Part shown: positions 19,419 through 29,626 of the stretch, one piece after another
Layout of the letters: every line of letters starts with the position of its first letter
Position numbering within the stretch: position 1 is the first letter of the stretch
Source of the DNA: Pseudomonas sp. B21-056
GTDB taxonomy: Bacteria; Pseudomonadota; Gammaproteobacteria; Pseudomonadales; Pseudomonadaceae
Assembly (NCBI RefSeq): GCF_026016325.1
Contig: NZ_CP087203.1
Location: 6,200,001 to 6,264,000, forward strand
Reading direction: 5' to 3'
DNA: 64,000 bases
Position numbers and translations under genes: made by a program
The notes under the pieces: generated by a model
The model's input: only the letters and a program-made list of their open reading frames with translations
Databases searched by the model: none
Told to the model about the DNA's origin: nothing

Positions 19419-19423
19419 TTGAC

Positions 19424-19879
19424 ATGCACGCGCTACAAGCCAAGATCCTCGACCCTCGCATCGGCAACGAATTCCCGCTGCCGCAATACGCCACACCGGG
19501 TTCCGCCGGCCTCGACCTGCGGGCCATGCTCAAGCAGGACACCGTCCTGGAGCCGGGCCAGACCCTGCTGATCCCTACCGGCCTGTCGGTGTACATCGGT
19601 GATCCGGGCCTGGCCGCACTGATCCTGCCGCGCTCGGGCCTGGGCCATAAGCACGGCATCGTGCTGGGCAACCTGGTGGGGCTGATCGACTCCGACTACC
19701 AGGGCGAATTGATGGTGTCGTGCTGGAACCGTGGTCAAACGGCGTTCAACATCGCGGTGGGCGAACGCATCGCCCAACTGGTGCTGGTACCGGTGGTCCA
19801 GGCCCATTTCGAACTGGTCCAGGAGTTCGACGAGAGCCAGCGCGGCGCGGGCGGCTTCGGGCACTCCGGCAGCCACTGA
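19424..19879 (+). CDS. dut: dUTP diphosphatase
   Basis: The 151-residue trimeric dUTPase hydrolyses dUTP to dUMP and PPi. Conserved motifs are visible: [35 protein letters not shown] and the C-terminal [10 protein letters not shown]. It probably forms an operon with coaBC. Confidence 0.96.
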   Translation: MHALQAKILDPRIGNEFPLPQYATPGSAGLDLRAMLKQDTVLEPGQTLLIPTGLSVYIGDPGLAALILPRSGLGHKHGIVLGNLVGLIDSDYQGELMVSCWNRGQTAFNIAVGERIAQLVLVPVVQAHFELVQEFDESQRGAGGFGHSGSH

Positions 19880-19893
19880 TCCTGTTGGTCAGC

Positions 19894-19920
19894 GCCGGGC
19901 GCCCTGCCCGGCCGCTTTAT
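19894..19920 (+). terminator. Likely terminator after dut
   Basis: GCCGGGC and GCCCGGC pair over a 5-base loop, followed by a short T-containing tract (CGCTTTATT). The T-run is weak, so termination may be partial before algC. Confidence 0.5.
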
Positions 19921-20021
19921 TAAGCTTCTGTTTCAGGACGAAAAATGCGCAATGGCTTTCTGCTAGGTTTCCCATCCGGAATCAAGGTATTAGGCGACCG
20001 AGGGCGGGATAACGCTGTCTC

Positions 20022-20141
20022 ATGGCACTTTCCCACCACGAACTCTCTGTCAAAAACGCCGTCATACCCTTCAGCTTGAGCCTGCCGACGCTGACCGTCG
20101 GCCTGTCCAGTCACTTTCCTGATAGAGCACCCCGCCCATGA
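20022..20141 (+). CDS. Possible 39-codon leader ORF overlapping algC
   Basis: An ATG-initiated frame (MALSHHELSVKNAVIPFSLS...) runs 39 codons and stops in the ATGA that starts algC. Such an overlap could couple algC translation to the short frame. No strong ribosome binding site precedes it, and I recognise no family. It could also be chance, or a remnant of a longer N-terminal region. Confidence 0.3.
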   Translation: MALSHHELSVKNAVIPFSLSLPTLTVGLSSHFPDRAPRP

Positions 20142-21535
20142 ACACCCCAGCCGCAATCGCCCCGATCTTTCCTGACAGCATCTTCCGCGCCTACGACATC
20201 CGTGGCGTGGTACCGGAAACCCTCACCGCCGAAACCGCTTACTGGATCGGCCGCGCCATTGGCTCTCAGAGCCTGGCCCAGGGCGAGCCGAACGTGTCCG
20301 TCGGCCGCGATGGCCGCTTGTCCGGCCCTGAACTGGTCGAACAACTGATCAAGGGCGTTGCCGACAGCGGCTGCCACGTCAGCGACGTCGGCCTGGTCCC
20401 GACCCCGGCGCTGTACTACGCCGCCAACGTACTGGCCGGCAAATCCGGCGTGATGCTCACCGGCAGCCACAATCCGTCGAACTACAACGGCTTCAAGATC
20501 GTCATCGCCGGCGACACCCTCGCCAACGAACAGATCCAGGCCCTGCACACCCGCCTCAAGACCAACGACCTGAGCAGCGGCAAGGGCAGCATCACCAAAG
20601 TCGAGATCCTCGAGCGCTACAGCGACGAAATCGTCAAGGACGTGAAGCTTGCCCGTCGCCTGAAAGTGGTGGTCGATTGCGGCAACGGCGCGGCCGGCGT
20701 GATCGCCCCGCAACTGATCGAAGCCCTGAACTGCGAGGTCATCCCGCTGTTCTGCGAGGTGGACGGCAACTTCCCCAACCACCACCCGGACCCGGGCAAG
20801 CTGGAAAACCTTGAAGACCTGATCGCCAAGGTCAAGGAAACCAACGCCGACCTGGGCCTGGCCTTCGACGGCGACGGCGACCGCGTGGGCGTGGTGACCA
20901 ATACCGGCAGCGTAGTGTTCCCCGACCGCCTGCTGATGCTGTTCGCCAAGGACGTCGTGGCCCGCAACCCCGACGCGGAGATCATTTTCGACGTCAAGTG
21001 CACCCGTCGCCTGGTGCCGCTGATCAAGGAATACGGCGGTCGTGCGCTGATGTGGAAAACCGGTCACTCGTTGATCAAGAAAAAAATGAAGCAAAGCGGC
21101 GCCCTGCTGGCCGGCGAAATGAGCGGCCACATCTTCTTCAAGGAGCGCTGGTTCGGTTTTGACGACGGCATCTACAGCGCCGCGCGCCTGCTGGAGATCC
21201 TCAGCAAGGAAAAATCCAGCGCCGAAGAACTGTTCGCGACCTTCCCGAACGATATTTCTACGCCGGAAATCAATATCCATGTGACCGAAGAGAGCAAATT
21301 CAGCATCATTGATGCACTGCACGACGCTCAATGGGGCGAAGGGGCCGAACTGACCACCATCGACGGTGTGCGGGTCGACTATCCCCAAGGCTGGGGCCTG
21401 GTTCGCGCGTCCAACACCACACCGGTGCTGGTCCTGCGTTTCGAGGCCGACAACGAAGCCGAGCTGCAGCGCATCAAGGATGTGTTCCACACCCAACTCA
21501 AACGTGTTGCACCCGATCTTCAACTACCGTTTTGA
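20138..21535 (+). CDS. algC: Phosphomannomutase / phosphoglucomutase
   Basis: The 465-residue enzyme of the alpha-D-phosphohexomutase family interconverts mannose or glucose 6- and 1-phosphates, feeding alginate, LPS and rhamnolipid precursors. The phosphoserine loop is TGSHNPSNYNG (near 107), the metal loop FDGDGDRVG (near 244) and the sugar-binding GEMSGHIFF (near 327). The length equals AlgC. argB follows after 27 bp as in other pseudomonads. Confidence 0.96.
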   Translation: MNTPAAIAPIFPDSIFRAYDIRGVVPETLTAETAYWIGRAIGSQSLAQGEPNVSVGRDGRLSGPELVEQLIKGVADSGCHVSDVGLVPTPALYYAANVLAGKSGVMLTGSHNPSNYNGFKIVIAGDTLANEQIQALHTRLKTNDLSSGKGSITKVEILERYSDEIVKDVKLARRLKVVVDCGNGAAGVIAPQLIEALNCEVIPLFCEVDGNFPNHHPDPGKLENLEDLIAKVKETNADLGLAFDGDGDRVGVVTNTGSVVFPDRLLMLFAKDVVARNPDAEIIFDVKCTRRLVPLIKEYGGRALMWKTGHSLIKKKMKQSGALLAGEMSGHIFFKERWFGFDDGIYSAARLLEILSKEKSSAEELFATFPNDISTPEINIHVTEESKFSIIDALHDAQWGEGAELTTIDGVRVDYPQGWGLVRASNTTPVLVLRFEADNEAELQRIKDVFHTQLKRVAPDLQLPF

Positions 21536-21562
21536 TTTTTTGAAGCGCCACTGGAGCCCTGA

Positions 21563-22468
<906 letters not shown>

Positions 22469-22511
22469 CATCAGCCTCGAAAACCCGCTCGGATTTCAGT
22501 AAAAGCGGGGC

Positions 22512-22593
22512 TTCAGCAAACGCTGAAATAGCTATATCTGGTGAAATCGCTAGACGATTTTCACTAATATGGCTATTTTCAGCATTCGTTGAA
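22512..22593. promoter_or_regulatory. Paired palindromic operators of AbiE-like module 1
   Basis: Two 16-bp palindromes of 6-4-6 layout are present: TTCAGC-AAAC-GCTGAA (22512-22527) and TTCAGC-ATTC-GTTGAA (22578-22593), with centres 66 bp apart. With their flanks (ATAGC and GCTAT) they form a larger inverted repeat, and a further palindrome GTGAAATCG-N5-CGATTTTCAC lies between. The placement directly upstream of the start codon suggests negative autoregulation by the first gene's product, as known for AbiEi. Binding is inferred. Confidence 0.7.
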
Positions 22594-22606
22594 AGGGGCA
22601 GATTTG

Positions 22607-23662
22607 ATGAAAGAGCTCGAAATACGTTCAAGAGAGGCGCTTAGCAGCCTTCTTGGCACAGTGCCTCTCATTGAAATTAGAAACCTGAAAACCGCGCTGC
22701 AGACACAAGCGTGGAATCCTGATTTCATTGTGGAGATAGAGGTATCAGGCAAATCACGTTTCCTAATCTGTACGATAAAAGCAAATGGACAGCCCAGATT
22801 TGTAACTACGGCCGTACTTCAGCTTCGTGACTACGTGATTGGCAAGGAGATCAATGCCACACCTATCGTAATAGCCCCCTATCTTTCGCCCGTTACCAGG
22901 CAAGCATGTCGGGAAAAGGGTGTTGGGTATTTGGATCTGCTGGGCAATGCGTGGCTCTCATTCGATGGCGTATTCATTGACCGTCAAGTTGCCGACAAGC
23001 CCTCCTCGGAACACAGGGAGCTGAAGTCTCTTTTCAAACCAAAATCAGCGCAAATTCTTCGCACGATGTTGCGAGAGCCGAACCGTGCATGGCGAGTTTC
23101 CGAACTCTCTTACGTAGCTGGGGTAAGTCTGGGTCTGGTCAGCAATATCCGAACAGCTCTGCTTGATCGGGAATGGGGACAAACGACAGGCGACGGATTC
23201 GTTCTACGCGATCCCCCAGCCCTTTTGGACGCCTGGGTCCAGGTTTACGAGCCCCCATTAGGGGAACGTAAGAAGTTCTACACCACCTTGCACGGTAGTG
23301 CCTTGGAGAAAGCAGCGCGAAGCGCTGTCAGTGAAAATAGCAATGGGCGTGCGCTCTTCGCCTCATTTTCCGCTGCGCAATGGCTCGCCCCCTATGCCCG
23401 GGTGAGCAGCCACCATTTCTATGCGGACAGCGAAGGGCTGGAAAAGCTGATCAAGGCACTAGAGCTTATTCCCGCATCCAAGGGCGAAAATGTGGTGATC
23501 ACAATCCCCAAGGACGAAGGACTTCTACTGGACGCCGTCGAGGCCGCCCCCGGCGTCATATGCACCAGCCCCGCCCAAACTTATTTGGACCTATCCGTTG
23601 CCGGGGAGCGCGCGCAAGAAGCAGCCGAGCATTTACGCCAGGAAAAACTGACATGGTCTTAG
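22607..23662 (+). CDS. AbiEi-like regulator/antitoxin with extra N-terminal domain, module 1
   Basis: The 351-residue protein has three regions. Residues about 25-125 look like a restriction-endonuclease fold (DFIVEIEVSGKSRFL, then ICTIKANGQPR), but the usual E-x-K is T-I-K. Residues about 140-215 form a winged helix (AQILRTMLREPNRAWRVSEL). The C-terminal part ends with an AbiEi-like segment (CTSPAQTYLDLSVAGERAQE). ATG 22607 is preceded by AGGGG. The stop overlaps the next start by 10 bp. The proposed role is DNA-binding antitoxin or autorepressor for the downstream nucleotidyltransferase. Codon use and GC are visibly lower than in argB and pyrE, indicating transfer. Confidence 0.6.
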   Translation: MKELEIRSREALSSLLGTVPLIEIRNLKTALQTQAWNPDFIVEIEVSGKSRFLICTIKANGQPRFVTTAVLQLRDYVIGKEINATPIVIAPYLSPVTRQACREKGVGYLDLLGNAWLSFDGVFIDRQVADKPSSEHRELKSLFKPKSAQILRTMLREPNRAWRVSELSYVAGVSLGLVSNIRTALLDREWGQTTGDGFVLRDPPALLDAWVQVYEPPLGERKKFYTTLHGSALEKAARSAVSENSNGRALFASFSAAQWLAPYARVSSHHFYADSEGLEKLIKALELIPASKGENVVITIPKDEGLLLDAVEAAPGVICTSPAQTYLDLSVAGERAQEAAEHLRQEKLTWS

Positions 23663-24522
23663 TCGTGCCGCAAGAGCCTCAATCCGCCTTGGATTATGAA
23701 GACAGGACGACGAATGCTGTAAAGGCGGTACTCGTCGAAATGGGCCAGATTCTGGGTAGTTTCAAGGGTAAATTCACTGTCATCGGCGGCGCGGTGCCTT
23801 GGCTGCTTCTGGCAAATGACGACATGCAGCATGTCGGCACGCTCGATGTCGACTTGAGTCTTGATGCACAGGCGCTTGGCGATGGAGAGTACGCGACACT
23901 GGTCGAAGCCTTGATGGGAAACGGGTATGAGCAGCGAGGAGAGTTACGGCGATTCCAGCTTGTTCGTCAGGTTCCTGTAGTCGACGGGGGTGCTCCAATA
24001 GACGTAATCGTGGACTTTCTGATGCCACGCGACGCCGAGATTATTCAGAATAAGCCACCTATTCTCAGTGACTTTGCTGTGCAGCGCGCTGACGGTGCCG
24101 ACCTGGCAACGCGGTTCTACCAAATGGTCGCGATTGAAGGTCCTATGCCAACGGGCGGTACCAACCGCGTCGAGGTTGCCGTGTGCTCAATCCCCGCCTT
24201 ACTCGCGATGAAGGGATATGCGCTTAACGGACGGCATAAGCAAAAAGACGCTTACGACATCTACTATTGCGTTCGAAATTATCCTGGTGGCATAGCAGCA
24301 CTCGCTGAGGAGTGTCGGCCAGTCATCGAGACTGGTAGCGGCGAACAAGGCTTCCTGTACATTTGCCAAAAATTCGATGGAGTCGACGGCTACGGCCCAA
24401 CTTCCGTAAGACGCTTCGTCGAGGACAGTCAGATCCTTGAAAATCGAACCTCGGAGCAGTGGCAAATGGATGCTTTTGGGCAAGTGGATGCGTTACTGCG
24501 CGCCCTTCGTCTACGAGCTTGA
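23653..24522 (+). CDS. AbiEii-like nucleotidyltransferase (putative toxin), module 1
   Basis: The 289-residue protein has the nucleotidyltransferase signature VIGGAVPWLL followed by GTLDVDLSLD (paired Asp near 60), a third acidic site in IDVIVDFL, and the AbiEii-like MKGYALNGRHKQKDAYDIYY near 190. AbiEii-type toxins transfer nucleotides, in known relatives to tRNA ends, and stop growth. The start at 23653 overlaps the upstream gene and so is translationally coupled. Toxicity and substrate are inferred; it may instead act as a defence effector. Confidence 0.65.
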   Translation: MVLVVPQEPQSALDYEDRTTNAVKAVLVEMGQILGSFKGKFTVIGGAVPWLLLANDDMQHVGTLDVDLSLDAQALGDGEYATLVEALMGNGYEQRGELRRFQLVRQVPVVDGGAPIDVIVDFLMPRDAEIIQNKPPILSDFAVQRADGADLATRFYQMVAIEGPMPTGGTNRVEVAVCSIPALLAMKGYALNGRHKQKDAYDIYYCVRNYPGGIAALAEECRPVIETGSGEQGFLYICQKFDGVDGYGPTSVRRFVEDSQILENRTSEQWQMDAFGQVDALLRALRLRA

Positions 24523-24538
24523 AGCTCCACTTGAAAAT

Positions 24539-24569
24539 TCAGGGCCCTGTGGGTAGAGCCCTGGATTTT
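24539..24569 (+). terminator. Terminator of AbiE-like module 1
   Basis: CAGGGC and GCCCTG form a stem followed by GATTTTTTC on the plus strand, directly after the nucleotidyltransferase gene and at the convergent end of pyrE. Confidence 0.75.
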
Positions 24570-24570
24570 T

Positions 24571-25215
24571 TCAGACGCCGAACTGCGCCCGATAAGCCTC
24601 GACCGCCGGCAAATGCTGCTTGAGCTGCGGGTCGTCGGCCAAAAACTCCAGAACCTGGGTCAGCGAAACGATGCTGATGACCGGAATGCCGAAGTCGCGC
24701 TCCACTTCCTGGATCGCCGACAGTTCGCCGTTGCCACGTTCCTGGCGGTTCAGGGCGATCAGCACGCCGGCGGCCTTGGCGCCGTCCTGGGAAGCGATGA
24801 TCTGCATCACTTCGCGGATGGCGGTGCCGGCGGTGATCACGTCGTCGATGATCAACACGTCACCGGTCAGCGGCGCGCCCACCAGGCTGCCGCCTTCACC
24901 GTGGGCCTTGGCTTCCTTGCGGTTGAAGCACCAGGGCAGGTCGCGGTCGTGGTGTTCGGCCAGGGCGACGGCGGTGGTGGCGGCCAGCGGGATGCCTTTG
25001 TAGGCCGGCCCGAACAGCACGTCGAACGGGATGCCGCTCTCGACGATGGCCGCCGCATAGAAACGACCCAACTGGGCCAGGGCGGAACCGCTGTTGAACA
25101 GGCCGGCATTGAAGAAGTACGGGCTCGTGCGCCCGGACTTGAGGGTGAACTCACCGAAGCGCAAAACCCCGCGATCGATGGCAAAGCGAATGAAATCGCG
25201 CTGATACGCCTGCAT
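24571..25215 (-). CDS. pyrE: Orotate phosphoribosyltransferase
   Basis: The 214-residue enzyme makes OMP from orotate and PRPP. The PRPP-binding motif is [16 protein letters not shown] (near 124), and the N-terminus [20 protein letters not shown] is typical. It is divergent from crc, a conserved Pseudomonas arrangement. Confidence 0.96.
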   Translation of the reverse strand: MQAYQRDFIRFAIDRGVLRFGEFTLKSGRTSPYFFNAGLFNSGSALAQLGRFYAAAIVESGIPFDVLFGPAYKGIPLAATTAVALAEHHDRDLPWCFNRKEAKAHGEGGSLVGAPLTGDVLIIDDVITAGTAIREVMQIIASQDGAKAAGVLIALNRQERGNGELSAIQEVERDFGIPVISIVSLTQVLEFLADDPQLKQHLPAVEAYRAQFGV

Positions 25216-25298
25216 GAAAAAAAGCCTCAAATACCGCGGATTTAGCTAAATAGGTACACGGCGTGTATCATACACGCACGTGATTTTTGGGGCCATTT

Positions 25299-26078
25299 AT
25301 GCGGATCATCAGTGTGAACGTCAATGGTATTCAGGCTGCAGTGGAGCGAGGTTTGCTCAGTTGGCTGCAAGCACAGAATGCCGACGTCATCTGCCTGCAG
25401 GACACCCGCGCCTCCGCCTTTGAACTGGACGATGCAGCCTTCCAACTGGATGGTTACTTCCTTTATGCCTGCGATGCCGAAGTCCCCGCCCAGGGTGGCG
25501 TGGCTTTGTACTCGCGGCTGCAACCGAAGGCTGTCATCAACGGTCTCGGTTTCGAGACGGCGGACCGCTACGGGCGCTACCTGCAAGCCGATTTCGACAA
25601 GGTCAGCATCGCGACCTTACTGCTCCCATCGGGGCAGAACGGCGATGAAGATTTGAATCAGAAATTCAAGTTGATGGACGACTTCGCCCGTTACCTGGAT
25701 AAGCAGCGGCGCAAACGTCGCGAGTACATCTATTGTGGCTCGCTGTACGTGGCGCAACAGAAGCTGGACATCAAGAACTGGCGCGACAGCCAGCAATCCC
25801 CGGGTTTCCTGGCGCCTGAACGGGCCTGGATGGACGAGATCATCGGCAACATGGGCTATGTCGACGCCCTGCGCGAAGTCAGCCGCGAAGGCGACCAGTA
25901 CAGCTGGTGGCCGGACAACGAACAGGCCGAGATGCTCAACCTCGGCTGGCGTTTCGACTACCAGTTGCTGACGCCCGGCCTGCGCCGTTTCGTGCGCAGC
26001 GCCCGCCTGCCGCGCCAGCCTCGGTTTTCGCAGCACGCGCCGCTGATCGTGGACTACGACTGGACGCTGACGATTTAA
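25299..26078 (+). CDS. crc: Catabolite repression control protein
   Basis: The 259-residue protein has the exonuclease/endonuclease/phosphatase fold (MRIISVNVNGIQAAVERGLL to HAPLIVDYDW). Crc lacks nuclease activity and works with Hfq to block translation of target mRNAs during carbon catabolite repression. The start MRIISVNVNG is chosen over an ATG four codons upstream (25287). Confidence 0.95.
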   Translation: MRIISVNVNGIQAAVERGLLSWLQAQNADVICLQDTRASAFELDDAAFQLDGYFLYACDAEVPAQGGVALYSRLQPKAVINGLGFETADRYGRYLQADFDKVSIATLLLPSGQNGDEDLNQKFKLMDDFARYLDKQRRKRREYIYCGSLYVAQQKLDIKNWRDSQQSPGFLAPERAWMDEIIGNMGYVDALREVSREGDQYSWWPDNEQAEMLNLGWRFDYQLLTPGLRRFVRSARLPRQPRFSQHAPLIVDYDWTLTI

Positions 26079-26096
26079 ACGCTGTTTCGCAGCCAC

Positions 26097-26127
26097 AAAA
26101 AAACCGACAGCACTGTCGGTTTTTTTG
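26097..26127 (+). terminator. Terminator of crc
   Basis: ACCGACAG and CTGTCGGT pair over a 2-base loop, with a run of seven A before and eight T after, 19 bp past the crc stop. Confidence 0.92.
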
Positions 26128-26145
26128 TGGGCAATAAATTTCCTC

Positions 26146-26234
26146 TGTGGGAGCGAGCCTGCTCGCGATGCGATTGATCATCCAACATCAACGTTGACTG
26201 ACCCACCGCCATCGCGAGCAGGCTCGCTCCCACA
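26146..26234. repeat. REP pair
   Basis: Inverted copies of TGTGGGAGCGAGCCTGCTCG / CGAGCAGGCTCGCTCCCACA lie between crc and the convergent DUF4870 gene. Confidence 0.88.
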
Positions 26235-26252
26235 AGGGCTACGCATTGATCG

Positions 26253-26621
26253 TTATTTGATCAACCGCCAGGTAAACGGGTACCGATACGGCTGCCCTTC
26301 ATTGGCCTTGATCCCACCGATGATGGTCAGCACCAGCGCGCCGATGGCGATCAGCCCGAACAGGAAGAAGCCGATCACCACGATCATCAACAGGAAGCTG
26401 ATGAGCGAGGCGATCGCCACGGTGATCTGGAAGTTCAGCGCTTCCTTGCCCTGGGCATCGATGAACGGATCGGACTCGCGCTTGATCTGCCAGAGCACCA
26501 GCGGCCCGATCAGCGTACCGAACGGAATCACCAGGCCCGACAGGGCGGACAAGTGGCAGAACATCGCCCATTGACGCGCCTCCCTGTCCGGCTGGGGCAG
26601 TAGCACTTGCTCATCACTCAT
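26253..26621 (-). CDS. DUF4870 membrane protein
   Basis: The 122-residue protein has three predicted membrane segments (FCHLSALSGLVIPFGTLIGP, AIASLISFLLMIVVIGFFLF, LIAIGALVLTIIGGI) and the DUF4870 middle motif DPFIDAQGKEALNFQIT. The function is unknown. It occupies the crc-rph interval as PA5333 does. Confidence 0.85.
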   Translation of the reverse strand: MSDEQVLLPQPDREARQWAMFCHLSALSGLVIPFGTLIGPLVLWQIKRESDPFIDAQGKEALNFQITVAIASLISFLLMIVVIGFFLFGLIAIGALVLTIIGGIKANEGQPYRYPFTWRLIK

Positions 26622-26651
26622 GACGCTCTCCTTGTCTGAAGCGTGAAACGA

Positions 26652-27374
26652 TCAGTCGGCCAGGGCGGCCTTTTGCAGTTCGAAAATTTCGCTCATGCCT
26701 TTCTTCGCCAGTTCCAGCATAGCGTTCAGCTCTTCAGGCTGGAATGGCGCGCCCTCGGCAGTGCCCTGGACTTCGATGAAGCCGCCAGCGCTGGTCATCA
26801 CCACGTTCAGGTCGGTCTCGGCAGCGGAGTCTTCCAGGTAATCCAGGTCCAGCACCGGCTCGCCCTGGTACATGCCCACGGACACCGCGCCGATCATCTG
26901 CTTGAGCGGGTCGCCGCCCTTGAGGCCGCCGCGCTTCTTGATCACTTTCAGGGCGTCGACCAATGCAACCATGGCACCGGTGATGGATGCGGTGCGGGTA
27001 CCGCCATCGGCCTGGATCACGTCGCAATCGACATACAGCGTCACGTCGCCGAGCTTGGACATGTCCAGGGCGGCGCGCAGCGAACGGCCGATCAGCCGCT
27101 GGATTTCCAGGGTGCGACCACCTTGCTTGCCACGGCTGGCCTCGCGCTGGTTCCGCTCACCGGTAGCGCGCGGCAGCATGCCGTACTCGGCCGTCAACCA
27201 GCCCTGGCCCTGCCCTTTGAGGAACCGTGGCACGCCGTTTTCGACGCTGACGGTGCAGATGACCTTGGTATCACCGAATTCGACCAGTACGGATCCCTCG
27301 GCGTGTTTGGTGTAGTTGCGGGTAATGCGGATCGAGCGGAGCTGATCGGCAGCGCGACCACTTGGACGTTTCAT
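26652..27374 (-). CDS. rph: Ribonuclease PH
   Basis: The 240-residue phosphorolytic 3'-5' exoribonuclease trims tRNA 3' ends. It starts [20 protein letters not shown] and includes [20 protein letters not shown] (phosphate site) and [18 protein letters not shown]. The open frame continues far upstream on this strand over yicC and gmk, but the enzyme begins at ATG 27374. It is divergent from yicC. Confidence 0.96.
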   Translation of the reverse strand: MKRPSGRAADQLRSIRITRNYTKHAEGSVLVEFGDTKVICTVSVENGVPRFLKGQGQGWLTAEYGMLPRATGERNQREASRGKQGGRTLEIQRLIGRSLRAALDMSKLGDVTLYVDCDVIQADGGTRTASITGAMVALVDALKVIKKRGGLKGGDPLKQMIGAVSVGMYQGEPVLDLDYLEDSAAETDLNVVMTSAGGFIEVQGTAEGAPFQPEELNAMLELAKKGMSEIFELQKAALAD

Positions 27375-27638
27375 AGGGAACACCTGTACAGAGGACGGAA
27401 AACTGCCGGCATTATAAAGCCGTGAATCGCCAGAGGGCATTCTAAAAAACCGGCGCGACGAGCGAAGCCGCTCAAAGGCCCGCCCGACGGGCTGCAGCGC
27501 TTTGTCACAGGCTCGGTTTGGGGGCATGCGCCTCACTGCGCTACAATCCTGCGCCTTTGCTGCCCGTCGGCTTTTATCCACAGATTCCAGGCACCACGAC
27601 CCCCAGTCGTGCCCGGCCTGCATTGCGAGGAACCTCCC

Positions 27639-28502
27639 ATGGTGCACAGCATGACCGCCTTCGCCCGCGTCGAAAAGGCCGGCGCCCAAGGCACGCTGAG
27701 CTGGGAACTGCGCTCGGTCAACAGCCGTTACCTGGAGCCGCACCTGCGCCTGCCCGAGTCCTTCCGCGACCTCGAAGGCGGCGTGCGCGAAGCCCTGCGC
27801 CAGGGCCTGTCCCGGGGCAAGCTGGAATGCACCCTGCGCTTCACCGAGGAAAGCACCGGCAAGCCATTGCAGGTGGACCGCGAGCGCGCCGCGCAACTGG
27901 TGGCCGCGGCCGAAACCGTTGCCAGCCTGATCAAGCAGCCCGCCGCCCTGAACCCGCTGGAAGTGCTGGCCTGGCCCGGTGTGCTGGTGGGCGATGCCAG
28001 CGATCCGCAAGCCCTGAACGCCGAGGCGCTGGCCCTGTTCAACCAGGGGCTCAAGGAACTCAAGGCCGGCCGTGAGCGCGAAGGCGCGGAACTGGCCCGG
28101 CTGATCAACGAGCGCCTCACCTCCATCGAAGAAGACGTGACGACCCTGCGCGAACTGGTTCCGCAGATGCTCGCCACCCAACGCCAGAAAGTCCTCGATC
28201 GCTTCGCCGACATGAAGGCCGAGCTGGATCCGCAGCGCCTGGAACAGGAAATGGTCATGCTCGCGCAGAAAAGCGACGTGGCCGAAGAACTGGATCGCCT
28301 GAGCACCCACATCATCGAAGTCCGCCGGGTGCTCAAGTCCGGTGGTGCGGCCGGTCGCCGCCTCGACTTCCTGATGCAGGAGCTCAACCGCGAAGCCAAT
28401 ACACTGGGCTCCAAAGCCTTCGACCCGCGCAGCACCCAGGCTGCGGTCAACCTCAAGGTGTTGATCGAGCAGATGCGCGAACAAGTGCAGAACATTGAGT
28501 AA
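27639..28502 (+). CDS. yicC: YicC-family endoribonuclease
   Basis: The 287-residue protein starts [12 protein letters not shown] and ends with [21 protein letters not shown], both hallmarks of YicC, now described as an endoribonuclease in E. coli. It is followed after 12 bp by gmk, the normal pairing. Confidence 0.93.
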   Translation: MVHSMTAFARVEKAGAQGTLSWELRSVNSRYLEPHLRLPESFRDLEGGVREALRQGLSRGKLECTLRFTEESTGKPLQVDRERAAQLVAAAETVASLIKQPAALNPLEVLAWPGVLVGDASDPQALNAEALALFNQGLKELKAGREREGAELARLINERLTSIEEDVTTLRELVPQMLATQRQKVLDRFADMKAELDPQRLEQEMVMLAQKSDVAEELDRLSTHIIEVRRVLKSGGAAGRRLDFLMQELNREANTLGSKAFDPRSTQAAVNLKVLIEQMREQVQNIE

Positions 28503-28508
28503 GGCTAA

Positions 28509-29135
<627 letters not shown>

Positions 29136-29302
29136 TCAGCCCTTCCCAAAACCGCTGCAACGGCTTTACATTGGCACTTGCAGCGCGCCGAGGGGTTTGG
29201 TCAAAAAATCAGCGCTTCCCTAAACGCTGGTGTTTTTTTAAACTGTCGAGTCCGCTCGCCCAACCGGGCAGCGCGCATATTGCATTCGCTCCGAGGAATA
29301 CC

Positions 29303-29566
29303 ATGGCCCGCGTAACCGTTGAAGACTGCCTAGAACACGTGGAAAACCGCTTTGAGCTGGTCATGCTCTCTACCAAGCGTGCCCGTCAACTGGCCACCGG
29401 CGGCAAAGAGCCATTGGTCCAGTGGGAAAACGACAAGCCTACCGTGGTAGCGCTGCGTGAAATCGCCGAAGGCCTGATGAGCTACGAGTTCATCGCCAAC
29501 GCTGAAATCGTCGAAGACGAACCGCTGTTCGCAGCGTTCGAGGACGAGTCCAACGAGGCGGTCTAA
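29303..29566 (+). CDS. rpoZ: RNA polymerase omega subunit
   Basis: The 87-residue protein [20 protein letters not shown] with [12 protein letters not shown] is the omega subunit, an assembly factor of RNA polymerase and part of a ppGpp site. The start is ATG 29303, preceded by GAGG; an in-frame extension upstream is not conserved. Confidence 0.96.
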   Translation: MARVTVEDCLEHVENRFELVMLSTKRARQLATGGKEPLVQWENDKPTVVALREIAEGLMSYEFIANAEIVEDEPLFAAFEDESNEAV

Positions 29567-29626
29567 ATCTATGCCTGGTCGACGTAGCACGGCGCGGGGT
29601 CACAGCAGACGGCAGGAGACATCATC

